Below are positions 7,520 to 14,405 of a DNA stretch of 17,724 nucleotides, piece by piece. The notes under the pieces were generated by a model. The model worked only from the letters and a program-made list of their open reading frames with translations. It searched no databases and was not told the DNA's origin. Numbering within the stretch: position 1 is the stretch's first letter; each line of letters starts with the position of its first letter. Location: assembly GCA_030613345.1 (NCBI GenBank), contig JAUWMD010000020.1:1-17724 (forward strand). The letters are read 5' to 3'. Both the position numbers and the translations under genes were made by a program. Source of the DNA: Candidatus Krumholzibacteriota bacterium. GTDB taxonomy: Bacteria > Krumholzibacteriota > Krumholzibacteriia > Krumholzibacteriales > Krumholzibacteriaceae.

Positions 7520-7546
7520 TTGACGCCAGGGCACAATTGTTATAAT
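7520..7546 (+). promoter_or_regulatory. Sigma70-type promoter of the polysaccharide gene run
   Basis: A perfect -10 hexamer TATAAT lies at 7541-7546. The -35 is TTTGAC (7519-7524, spacer 16) or TTGACG (7520-7525, spacer 15). The expected start point is near 7552, giving a leader of about 25 bases that contains the strong ribosome binding site at 7565-7573. The spacer holds the palindrome ACAATTGT (7533-7540), which could be a regulator site. The short spacer suggests a promoter that needs activation or has moderate strength. Confidence 0.65.
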
Positions 7547-7564
7547 CTAGACAACGAAATCCTG

Positions 7565-7573
7565 AAAGGAGGA
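7565..7573 (+). promoter_or_regulatory. Strong ribosome binding site that sets a TTG start
   Basis: AAAGGAGGA is close to a full match to the anti-Shine-Dalgarno sequence and lies five bases before TTG 7579. No ATG occurs in frame before the Rossmann motif of the next protein, so this site supports TTG initiation. Confidence 0.75.
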
Positions 7574-7578
7574 CGAAT

Positions 7579-8874
7579 TTGGAACTGAGGGAGAAATTAA
7601 CCAGAAAAAAGACACTTCAGTCGGTCATCGGACTGGGATATGTCGGGATGCCCCTTGCGGTGGAATTCGCAAAGGCTGGCCTCGAGACGGTGGGAATCGA
7701 TATAGACAGTTGGAAGGTTGAACAGATCAACGCCAGCAGGAGCTATATCAGCGATGTAGACGCAGATGAGCTGTCCGGGGTGGTCGGATCAGGTATCCTT
7801 CGCGCGACTGACGATTTCTCGGTCCTCTCTGATGTGGACACGATTAATATCGCCGTACCCACACCGCTCCGAAAAACGAAAGACCCGGACATCTCCTATA
7901 TCGTGGCCGCGCTCAAGGAGATCCGGAAATTCCTCCACAAGGGCCAGCTGATCATACTCGAGAGCACGACATATCCGGGCACCACGGAGGAAGTGATGCT
8001 TCCCCTCCTCGAGGAGACCGGTCTGAAGGTAGGAAAAGATTTTTACCTGGCATTTTCTCCCGAGAGAGTCGATCCCGGAAACGATCAGTACACGACAAAG
8101 AACATACCGAAGGTCGTCGGGGGCGTTACGCCGGACTGCACCGAACTGGCGGCCATGCTGTACAGCGCTGCGGGGATGAATCCCGTTCCCGTCAGCTCGA
8201 CGAGAGTCGCGGAGACGGTCAAGCTGCTGGAGAACACATTCAGGAGCGTCAACATCGGGCTCGTGAACGAGATCGCCATGATGTGCAACAAGATGGGTAT
8301 CAATGTCTGGGAAGTTATTGATGCCGCGGCTACCAAGCCGTTCGGGTTCATGCCCTTCTATCCCGGTCCCGGGCTCGGCGGGCACTGCATACCGATCGAT
8401 CCGTTCTATCTCTCGTGGAAGGCGAAGCAGAGCGGGTTCGACGCAAGATTCATCGAGCTGGCCGGAATGATCAACGGCGGCATGCCGGAGTATGTCGTAA
8501 GGAGATTGTCAGAGGTTCTCAACGAACGAAAGAGATGCCTGAACGGCTCGAAGATCCTCATAATGGGGGTCTCGTACAAAAAGGATATTGATGATACAAG
8601 GGAATCTCCCGCCTACGACATCATAAACCTGCTAAGCAGGATGGGGGCGGATATTTACTGGAACGATCCTTTCGTCGAGAAACTCGAGAAGAAGGCCAGC
8701 TCGGCTGAATTCCTCGAATACAACGCGGACAACGTGGCCGGAATGGATTGCGCGATCGTTGTGACCGGGCATACCGATGTCGATTATTCCCTGCTGGTGA
8801 AGAACTGCCCGATGGTCTTTGATTCGAGAAATGTTCTGAGGGATTTTAACTCCGACAGCATCGTCACACTCTAG
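7579..8874 (+). CDS. Nucleotide sugar 6-dehydrogenase, UDP-N-acetylglucosamine/UDP-N-acetylhexosamine type (WbpA/TviB/WbpO-like)
   Basis: Enzymes of this UDP-glucose/GDP-mannose dehydrogenase family oxidise C6 of a UDP-sugar twice with NAD to give a UDP-uronic acid. The 431-residue protein has the N-terminal Rossmann motif GLGYVG at 18-23, ESTTYPGTTEEV at 128-139, FSPERVDPGN with Glu162 at 159-168, conserved Lys215, catalytic Cys270 in GGHCIPIDP and a C-terminal UDP-binding domain starting at GVSYKKDIDDTRESP (330-344). The FSPERVDPGN and GGHCIPIDPFYL forms fit the N-acetylhexosamine branch better than UDP-glucose dehydrogenase. TTG 7579 is set by the strong ribosome binding site. As first gene of the run, followed by a 4-epimerase, it probably supplies UDP-GlcNAcA or UDP-GalNAcA for the exported glycan. 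Exact substrate is inferred. Confidence 0.92.
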   Translation: MELREKLTRKKTLQSVIGLGYVGMPLAVEFAKAGLETVGIDIDSWKVEQINASRSYISDVDADELSGVVGSGILRATDDFSVLSDVDTINIAVPTPLRKTKDPDISYIVAALKEIRKFLHKGQLIILESTTYPGTTEEVMLPLLEETGLKVGKDFYLAFSPERVDPGNDQYTTKNIPKVVGGVTPDCTELAAMLYSAAGMNPVPVSSTRVAETVKLLENTFRSVNIGLVNEIAMMCNKMGINVWEVIDAAATKPFGFMPFYPGPGLGGHCIPIDPFYLSWKAKQSGFDARFIELAGMINGGMPEYVVRRLSEVLNERKRCLNGSKILIMGVSYKKDIDDTRESPAYDIINLLSRMGADIYWNDPFVEKLEKKASSAEFLEYNADNVAGMDCAIVVTGHTDVDYSLLVKNCPMVFDSRNVLRDFNSDSIVTL

Positions 8875-8896
8875 GACCCGCCGAAACGGAGGATAA

Positions 8897-9838
8897 ATGT
8901 CGCGATATCTCGTAACCGGAGGAGCCGGATTCATCGGTTCCAACATCGCAGAAGAGCTCGTAAGAATGGGCGAGGAGGTAGTCGTCTTCGACAACCTGTC
9001 TACGGGCCACGAGGGAAACATCGAACATATCCGGCAGGACGTCACATTCATGAAGGGCGACGTCAGGAACGCGTCGGAGGTAAGAATGGCGCTCGATGGC
9101 GTCGATTACGTCCTTCATCAGGCGGCACTGGCATCGGTCCCGAGGAGCATCGACGACCCGCTGCTCGTCAACGAGGTCAATGTAGGCGGTACACTGACCG
9201 TTCTTGACGAGTCGAGGCATGCGAGCGTGAAGTGCGTCGTCTACGCTGCATCCTCTTCCGCCTATGGAGACAGCGAAGTCCTGCCCAAGAGAGAGGACAT
9301 GCTGCCGACCCCGCTTTCCCCGTACGCCGTGAGCAAACTCGTCGGTGAGCACTACTGCTCGGTATATTCAAAGGTATACGGGTTGCCGACGATAAGTATA
9401 CGTTATTTCAACGTGTTCGGCCCGAGACAGGATCCTGCGTCCCAGTATGCGGCGGTTATTCCAATCTTCATCTCCCATCTTCTTGATGGGAAGAGTCCCA
9501 CGATTTTCGGGGACGGAGAGCAGAGCAGGGATTTCACTTATGTGGGCAATATCGTCAAGGCCAATATCATGGCCGCGCAGAACGGCAAGGCAGCGGGCCA
9601 GGTCGTCAATGTTGCCTGCGGTGGAAGATTCACGCTGAACGAGCTGTACGGCATGCTCTGCGAGCTGATCGGCGTATCGCTCGATCCGGTATATGCGGAT
9701 CCGAGGCTGGGCGATGTCAAACATTCACATGCGGATATTTCGATGGCGGAGGAACTGCTCGGCTACTCCGTCGAGACAGATTTCGAGGAGGGACTGAAGA
9801 GAACGGTCGAATGGTACAGGAAGTCCGGAGCACCCTGA
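8897..9838 (+). CDS. SDR-type UDP-sugar 4-epimerase (WbpP/TviC-like)
   Basis: An extended short-chain dehydrogenase/epimerase of 313 residues. The NAD-binding GGAGFIG is at 8-14, the Ser-rich active-site strand AASSSAYG is at 117-124 and the catalytic YxxxK pair is Tyr143/Lys147 in SPYAVSK. The stretch RYFNVFGPRQDPASQYAAVIP (169-189) and GDGEQSRDFTYVGNIVKAN (205-223) closely recall UDP-N-acetylglucosamine 4-epimerases of the WbpP/TviC group. ATG 8897 is preceded by CGGAGGA (8887-8893). It lies 22 bases after the dehydrogenase gene, so the two likely act in sequence to make UDP-GalNAcA from UDP-GlcNAc. Other UDP-sugars such as UDP-glucose/galactose cannot be excluded. Confidence 0.9.
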   Translation: MSRYLVTGGAGFIGSNIAEELVRMGEEVVVFDNLSTGHEGNIEHIRQDVTFMKGDVRNASEVRMALDGVDYVLHQAALASVPRSIDDPLLVNEVNVGGTLTVLDESRHASVKCVVYAASSSAYGDSEVLPKREDMLPTPLSPYAVSKLVGEHYCSVYSKVYGLPTISIRYFNVFGPRQDPASQYAAVIPIFISHLLDGKSPTIFGDGEQSRDFTYVGNIVKANIMAAQNGKAAGQVVNVACGGRFTLNELYGMLCELIGVSLDPVYADPRLGDVKHSHADISMAEELLGYSVETDFEEGLKRTVEWYRKSGAP

Positions 9839-9903
9839 CGGGCCCTCTTTTCCCTTTACACGAGGAAAGGGCTGCGGATACCTTGAAGGCCGGTGTGAGA
9901 GGC

Positions 9904-10851
9904 ATGATGAAAGACTTTATGAAAAAAGGATCGATACTGGTCGCGGTCTGCCTGGCCGCCGCGGCGCTCTCGCTGCCTGCCGGACTGGATGCACAGGAGG
10001 TCACTCTCAGGCCGGGGGACAGAATCGAAATTACCGTTCCCCAGCGTTCCGAACTCGACAGAAGGCTGGTCATCGACGAGGCGGGTCGCGTGTCCATTCC
10101 GATTATCGGCGAGATCATGATCGGAGGCATGTCTCTCGACGAGGCGGAAGATGTCCTGTTGAGATCTCTCAGAGAGATATATCCGAGCGTCCAGACCATA
10201 TCGGTCAATCTCCTCGGCGAGGAATCGGGAATAATGATATACGTTCACGGCGAGGTCGTGACCCCGGGAAAATACGGATTCAGACAAAACCCGACTGTCT
10301 GGGAGGCGATAAGGGAGGCCGGTGGTGCGACATCAAACGCGGCGCTCGAGACGGTCAGGATCATCCGCGCCGCAGGAGAGGGACAGAGGACCTTTCTGGT
10401 CGATCTTCAGGCGGCGCTCGAGTCTGGCAACCTCGACGATCTGCCAGTCCTGGAGCCGGACGATGCTGTCATCGTCTCTGAAAGCACCGCGATACATGCC
10501 GGAACAGGTTCGGTCAAGGTCATAGGCTCTGTCGCTGCGCCAGGACCGTACATGCTCTCGGGCGAAAGAACGCTGATAGACGCTATCCTCGCCGCCGGGG
10601 GGGCGGCCGCCAACGCCGACCTGAAGAAGGTCAACGTAATAAGGACGATGCCCAACGGCGCGCAGCTCACCCTGACTTTCGATTTCAGGCAATATCTGGC
10701 GACCGGGGATATCAGGCACAATCCGCTGCTACTGCCCGACGACACGGTCAATGTCCCGGCCGAAAGATTGGGCATGTCGGTCTTGAAGGATCCGCGTTTC
10801 TGGCTCGCCGCGATCATGGCCTACGCTGCTGTATACGCGTTATTGCAATAG
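9904..10851 (+). CDS. Polysaccharide export protein with SLBB domains (Wza-like)
   Basis: Predicted outer-membrane polysaccharide exporter or its periplasmic ring. From ATG 9904 it has 315 residues: a signal peptide (basic start, hydrophobic 10-25, likely cleavage LDA-QE at 30/31), a Poly_export domain at 33-103 (LRPGDRIEITVPQ, then DEAGRVSIPIIGEI), one SLBB domain at about 111-168 (VHGEVVTPGKYGF) and another at about 204-262 (VIGSVAAPGPYML). A C-terminal hydrophobic segment at 298-315 fits the Wza-type membrane-spanning helix. Unlike Wza there is no lipobox Cys. The frame stays open upstream to ATG 9811, but that would overlap the epimerase and bury the signal peptide. ATG 9904, ATG 9907 and TTG 9883 are all possible; GAGAGG at 9897-9902 favours 9907 slightly. 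Confidence 0.92.
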   Translation: MMKDFMKKGSILVAVCLAAAALSLPAGLDAQEVTLRPGDRIEITVPQRSELDRRLVIDEAGRVSIPIIGEIMIGGMSLDEAEDVLLRSLREIYPSVQTISVNLLGEESGIMIYVHGEVVTPGKYGFRQNPTVWEAIREAGGATSNAALETVRIIRAAGEGQRTFLVDLQAALESGNLDDLPVLEPDDAVIVSESTAIHAGTGSVKVIGSVAAPGPYMLSGERTLIDAILAAGGAAANADLKKVNVIRTMPNGAQLTLTFDFRQYLATGDIRHNPLLLPDDTVNVPAERLGMSVLKDPRFWLAAIMAYAAVYALLQ

Positions 10852-10855
10852 GTGA
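10850..10855 (+). promoter_or_regulatory. Ribosome binding site overlapping the export-gene stop
   Basis: AGGTGA at 10850-10855 includes the last two bases of the upstream TAG stop and lies five bases before GTG 10861. It favours 10861 over GTG 10852, which would have no usable site, and implies translational coupling between the export protein and the chain-length protein. Confidence 0.5.
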
Positions 10856-10860
10856 ACAAA

Positions 10861-12528
10861 GTGGAGAATATCCGCAAATTCGTGCCCGATGAAAAAGAGC
10901 AGAAAATAGACCTGCAAGCATACTGGAAGATCATCTGGAGGAAGAAGTTCTTCCTGCTCGTGCCGCTGGTGCTCTCGCTCGTCATTGCTGTTCTCGGAGC
11001 GAGGCGACTAACGCCCGTTTATGAATCTTACGCGCTGATTACCGCCGAGGAGCAGAACATCTTTGCCGGGACTATGACCAGGTACATAACCCCGGTCGAG
11101 ACCCGGAGGCAGGATCGGAACAGGCGGTACATGGCGATGATCAAGACGAGGGTCATGAGCCGCGAGTTCCTCGAGATGGTCATTATCGACCTCGGCCTTC
11201 ACAGGTCGTATGAGCTCAGGGCGACGGCTTCGGAAAACGGGGATCTTGAGGCGCAATCCGGCGAAGAGCTGACAATAAGGCTCCTCGTGGGGAGGCTTCG
11301 CAGCAAGATAAACGTCAGAACGACACTGCCCGGATTCTTCAGAATCGGCGTACTCGATTCGGATGCGGGGACTGCCCATGTCCTTGCCTCCATAATAAGC
11401 GACAAGTATATCGAGGTCTCCCGGCAGGCCAAGCTCCAGGGTCTGAGGCAGGCCGGCGCGTTCAGCGACGCGCAGCTCGCCATCTACAAGGAGAAGCTCG
11501 AGGATGCGGAGAGAGAGCTCGACCAGGTGAGGCGGGAGCTCGCTACCACTAGCGCAGGGACCAACCCGATCAACATCGCCAACGTTCATATCGCGGAAGC
11601 GAGGGTCAAATCGCTCAGCGCACGGGTCGGCAGGAACGAGATGGGGCTGAATCGCGTCAGGGAGAGGCTGACATCGGTATTATTCGGAATGATTCCGTCG
11701 ACAGATCGTGTTGAGACCGACGAGGTGCTGACGAATATCGAAGGGCAGGTCCTGGCAGATACCGAAGAGAGACTGCTTCAGGAACTGTCGGGCAATGAGA
11801 CTGCGGTTACCGACCTGACCGAGTACGAAGCACTCTGGGAGGAACTCCGGGCCCGTATCTCTGAGATCGTGCACGTAGAATACAGCGAATTCTCCAACGA
11901 TGTGAGACCCCTGATCACCGAGTACTTCTTCCAGCGCAAGCAGACGAACTTCCTCCGGTCGATCGAGAGAAGGCTCGGAGGATACATCGAACAGTACAGG
12001 GGGAATATAAGCAGGCGGCCTCAGCTCGAGCGTGAGGAGAGCAAGCTCACTCACGAGATCGGGACGAACCAGGCGATCTACGATGCGTTCCTCGAGTCCA
12101 AGACTACGACGCAGATCAGCGAGGCGATGCAGAGCACCAATCTTGGCGTACGCATGAGCGTGATCGAGAAGGCGGAAAGGCCGATCGTTCCGGTAAAGCC
12201 CGACAAGCTGAAGATTGTCGTCATAGCGGCGATGTTCGGTATGATCTGCGGGGTCGGATCAATACTCGTGACGGAATATATGGACGACTCGTTCCGATCG
12301 GTCGACGAGGTCCAGAGGATACTGAAGCTCCCGGTCCTTGGTACCGTACCGAAGACTGTTTCCCACTTCGCGTGGGAGAAAAAGAAGCTGGGCAAGATAG
12401 TCCTGATCTGGACGGTCGGCCTGCTGCTCTTCATCACGATGGTCTCAGGGGTGATGTTCATTTACGCGAAGGCGCTGCAGGAATCGAGTATCGGGGTGGA
12501 ACTGAGCGATGACCTGCTGGGAAGGTAG
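10861..12528 (+). CDS. Wzz/GumC-like polysaccharide chain-length determinant (polysaccharide co-polymerase)
   Basis: Inner-membrane protein expected to bridge the export pore and the tyrosine kinase and to control chain length. From GTG 10861 it has 555 residues. Helix 1 is at about 30-47 after IDLQAYWKIIWRKK, typical of Wzz N-termini. A large periplasmic part with coiled coils (about 200-275 and 295-400) follows. The GNVR-like region at about 380-445 ends in the Pro-rich ERPIVPVKPDK. Helix 2 is at about 450-470. The sequence SVDEVQRILKLPVLGTVPK (480-498) is the segment that normally leads into a fused BY-kinase. Instead a third helix occurs at about 512-534, with a short tail, so the C-terminus should be outside the cytoplasm. 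The kinase is encoded separately by the next gene. GTG 10852 is a possible longer start. Confidence 0.9.
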   Translation: MENIRKFVPDEKEQKIDLQAYWKIIWRKKFFLLVPLVLSLVIAVLGARRLTPVYESYALITAEEQNIFAGTMTRYITPVETRRQDRNRRYMAMIKTRVMSREFLEMVIIDLGLHRSYELRATASENGDLEAQSGEELTIRLLVGRLRSKINVRTTLPGFFRIGVLDSDAGTAHVLASIISDKYIEVSRQAKLQGLRQAGAFSDAQLAIYKEKLEDAERELDQVRRELATTSAGTNPINIANVHIAEARVKSLSARVGRNEMGLNRVRERLTSVLFGMIPSTDRVETDEVLTNIEGQVLADTEERLLQELSGNETAVTDLTEYEALWEELRARISEIVHVEYSEFSNDVRPLITEYFFQRKQTNFLRSIERRLGGYIEQYRGNISRRPQLEREESKLTHEIGTNQAIYDAFLESKTTTQISEAMQSTNLGVRMSVIEKAERPIVPVKPDKLKIVVIAAMFGMICGVGSILVTEYMDDSFRSVDEVQRILKLPVLGTVPKTVSHFAWEKKKLGKIVLIWTVGLLLFITMVSGVMFIYAKALQESSIGVELSDDLLGR

Positions 12529-12531
12529 GAC

Positions 12532-13227
12532 TTGGAAAAGGACCAGAGGCAGACTATCTACGATCTCTTCGATCAGGAGAGTCCCATCGCTACAGAGATG
12601 AGGCGTCTCTATTCGAACATAAGGCATATCGACGATCGAAATCCGAAGAGAAGCTTCCTCGTCACAAGCGCCGTCAGGGAGGAGGGCAAGAGCACCGTAG
12701 CCTCGCATTTGGCGCTTACAGTCGCGCGGTTCAGGGGTAAAAAATCCCTTATTGTCGACGCCGACCTGAGGAGGCCGAAGCTCCACCAGATCTTCAACGT
12801 GCCGAAGGAGCCGGGGTTGTACGAATGCCTGAACGGAGAGATAGATCCTCTGGATGCTGTCAAGGACACTCCCATCGAGAATCTCAAGGTCATACCGGCA
12901 GGAAGGCGGGTCAGGTCGCCGGCGCATCTTTTCGAGGGCGATATCATGAACGATATCTTCGAGAAGATAAAGTTCTACTACGATATAGTGATAGTTGACA
13001 GCGCTCCGATAGTCCCGGTGAGCGATCCGATGCTGATCTCGAGCGTGGTAGACGGGGTCATCCTGGTTCTGCTGGCCGGCAGGACGCCCAGACATGTGTC
13101 ACTGAGGGCCAGGAATATCCTCCTCGACGCGAACGCGAATCTCCTCGGCGTCGTGGTAAACAACATGTCCGAGGTGTTGCCCTACTACTATGACTTCAAA
13201 TATTACGGATATTCTGAGGATAAATAG
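12532..13227 (+). CDS. BY-type protein-tyrosine kinase (CpsD/CapB/Wzc-domain-like)
   Basis: A stand-alone cytoplasmic tyrosine kinase domain of 231 residues that should pair with the Wzz-like protein and cycle phosphorylation to control polysaccharide assembly. Visible motifs: the activation-helix type TEMRRLYSNIR at 21-31, Walker A TSAVREEGKST at 45-55, Walker A' LIVDADLRRPKL at 73-84 and Walker B IVIVDSAPI at 152-160 with Asp156. The C-terminal tyrosine cluster has six Tyr in ten residues (218-220, 224, 225, 227), the expected autophosphorylation tail. The loop usually reading pPNPxELL is altered to RVRSPAHLF. TTG 12532 lies three bases after the upstream stop and six bases after GAAGG (12521-12525). 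Tight spacing with the Wzz-like gene supports a functional pair. Confidence 0.94.
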   Translation: MEKDQRQTIYDLFDQESPIATEMRRLYSNIRHIDDRNPKRSFLVTSAVREEGKSTVASHLALTVARFRGKKSLIVDADLRRPKLHQIFNVPKEPGLYECLNGEIDPLDAVKDTPIENLKVIPAGRRVRSPAHLFEGDIMNDIFEKIKFYYDIVIVDSAPIVPVSDPMLISSVVDGVILVLLAGRTPRHVSLRARNILLDANANLLGVVVNNMSEVLPYYYDFKYYGYSEDK

Positions 13228-13273
13228 GAGTGGGGGCCCGGATCTATCCGCCCCTGATTGAGCAGAGGGTTCA

Positions 13274-14386
13274 ATGAAGAGATCACAGATTATATTAATT
13301 ACGGTGTCAATGGCCTTTACCGTCTTCTGCGGGCATGTATATGCCCAGGGTTCGCCCGGAGGGCGGGATTCGCTCTGCATACACTTCTCAGGCGATTCCC
13401 GCGATCTTCTGATCGAATTGCGAAGAGGAATGATCCTGAGCGGTACGGTACCCATGACTCTCTGTAATCTGGAGCCCGGACTGACTTACGACATTACGGT
13501 AAGGGGACGAGGGTTCGAGGTCAGGCGAGGGTACCTGTCGCTGGACGGGAACGGCGTTCCGTCCCTCGGCGGCAACCGTCTCGAAACGTTTGCGAGGAAC
13601 ATCCTTCCCGGGTGGGGCTCGATACACGTCGGAAGGAAGTACGCCGGATGGAGCGACATGATCTCCATCGCGGCGGCGGGAATCTTGACGCTCAGCGAAC
13701 AGAACGAATATCGGCACATGGAGGACATGTATAACGACCTGATGGCACAGCTGGATGCTGCGGACAACGTCGAGGACAGGCAGAAGATCAGGATCGATGC
13801 TCACACCGCCGCGCGCGATCTCAACGTCCAGAACAATTACAGGAAACGCTGTCTCGGATACATGGCGTATATGTATGCCTTTCAGTTGATCGACCCGTGG
13901 ATCGTCGGAAATCCTCCGAAGGCCCGGAGCTCTGCCGGCGGCGCGGTCGTGGAGATCAGCGGGGCTGGAGCGAGCACGGCGAAGGCCGCCCTTCTGTCAC
14001 TGTTCCGGCCCGGCCGGGGCCAGTTCTACCAGAGCAAGAGATCGAGGGGCATGTTCTACTCGCTCACCTCGACGGCGGGCGTCCTCGTTACGCTGTATTA
14101 CCTGAACAGGTACGAAGAGGCGGTAAACGCCTACGAGATAAACCTGGAATATTTCGACGGGGCAGAGACCGTAGAGGAAAAAGAGTATTTTCGTGAACGG
14201 TCGGCAGGGTACTGGGCCGATGTGGACAAGACGCGCAGATGGAGGAATATCTCTTACGGAGTCCTCGCCGGGGTGTGGGCCGCGGGCGTGATAGATACAT
14301 TCATACCGGGGCGCGAGGACGCTCCGCCGTCCGACCTGTCATTCAGTGTCGGACCGACGCACGCCTCTCTGGTGTACAGATTCTGA
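13274..14386 (+). CDS. Exported protein with PEGA-like N-terminus and duplicated DUF5683-like module
   Basis: A 370-residue protein of unknown function. A signal peptide spans about 1-24 (cleavage likely at VYA-QG). Residues about 44-90 look like a PEGA-type carbohydrate- or wall-associated fold (GTVPMTLCNLEPGLTYDITV, then GFEVRRGYL). Two similar modules follow. Module A, about 105-210, has ILPGWGSIHVGRKYAGW, a hydrophobic segment, a charged linker and GYMAYMYAFQLIDPWI. Module B, about 236-345, has LFRPGRGQFYQSKRSRGM, a hydrophobic segment, a charged linker and GVLAGVWAAGVIDTFI. This is the LPGxGQ-Y-hydrophobic pattern I associate with DUF5683. The C-terminus SLVYRF ends in Phe like an outer-membrane strand. 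AGAGGG (13264-13269) precedes ATG 13274. Placed right after the kinase, it may be an envelope part of the export system. Confidence 0.8.
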   Translation: MKRSQIILITVSMAFTVFCGHVYAQGSPGGRDSLCIHFSGDSRDLLIELRRGMILSGTVPMTLCNLEPGLTYDITVRGRGFEVRRGYLSLDGNGVPSLGGNRLETFARNILPGWGSIHVGRKYAGWSDMISIAAAGILTLSEQNEYRHMEDMYNDLMAQLDAADNVEDRQKIRIDAHTAARDLNVQNNYRKRCLGYMAYMYAFQLIDPWIVGNPPKARSSAGGAVVEISGAGASTAKAALLSLFRPGRGQFYQSKRSRGMFYSLTSTAGVLVTLYYLNRYEEAVNAYEINLEYFDGAETVEEKEYFRERSAGYWADVDKTRRWRNISYGVLAGVWAAGVIDTFIPGREDAPPSDLSFSVGPTHASLVYRF

Positions 14387-14405
14387 TTAAGCGGAGGAAA
14401 ATCTG

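Noticed and set aside
9838..9903. CCCTTT/AAAGGG hairpin between epimerase and export gene
   Set aside because: Six pairs with an eight-base loop and no T tract; it may affect translation but cannot be supported as a terminator.
9811..9903. Upstream extension of the polysaccharide export frame to ATG 9811
   Set aside because: It would overlap the epimerase by 28 bases and place about 40 residues before a signal peptide; a start at 9904/9907 fits better.
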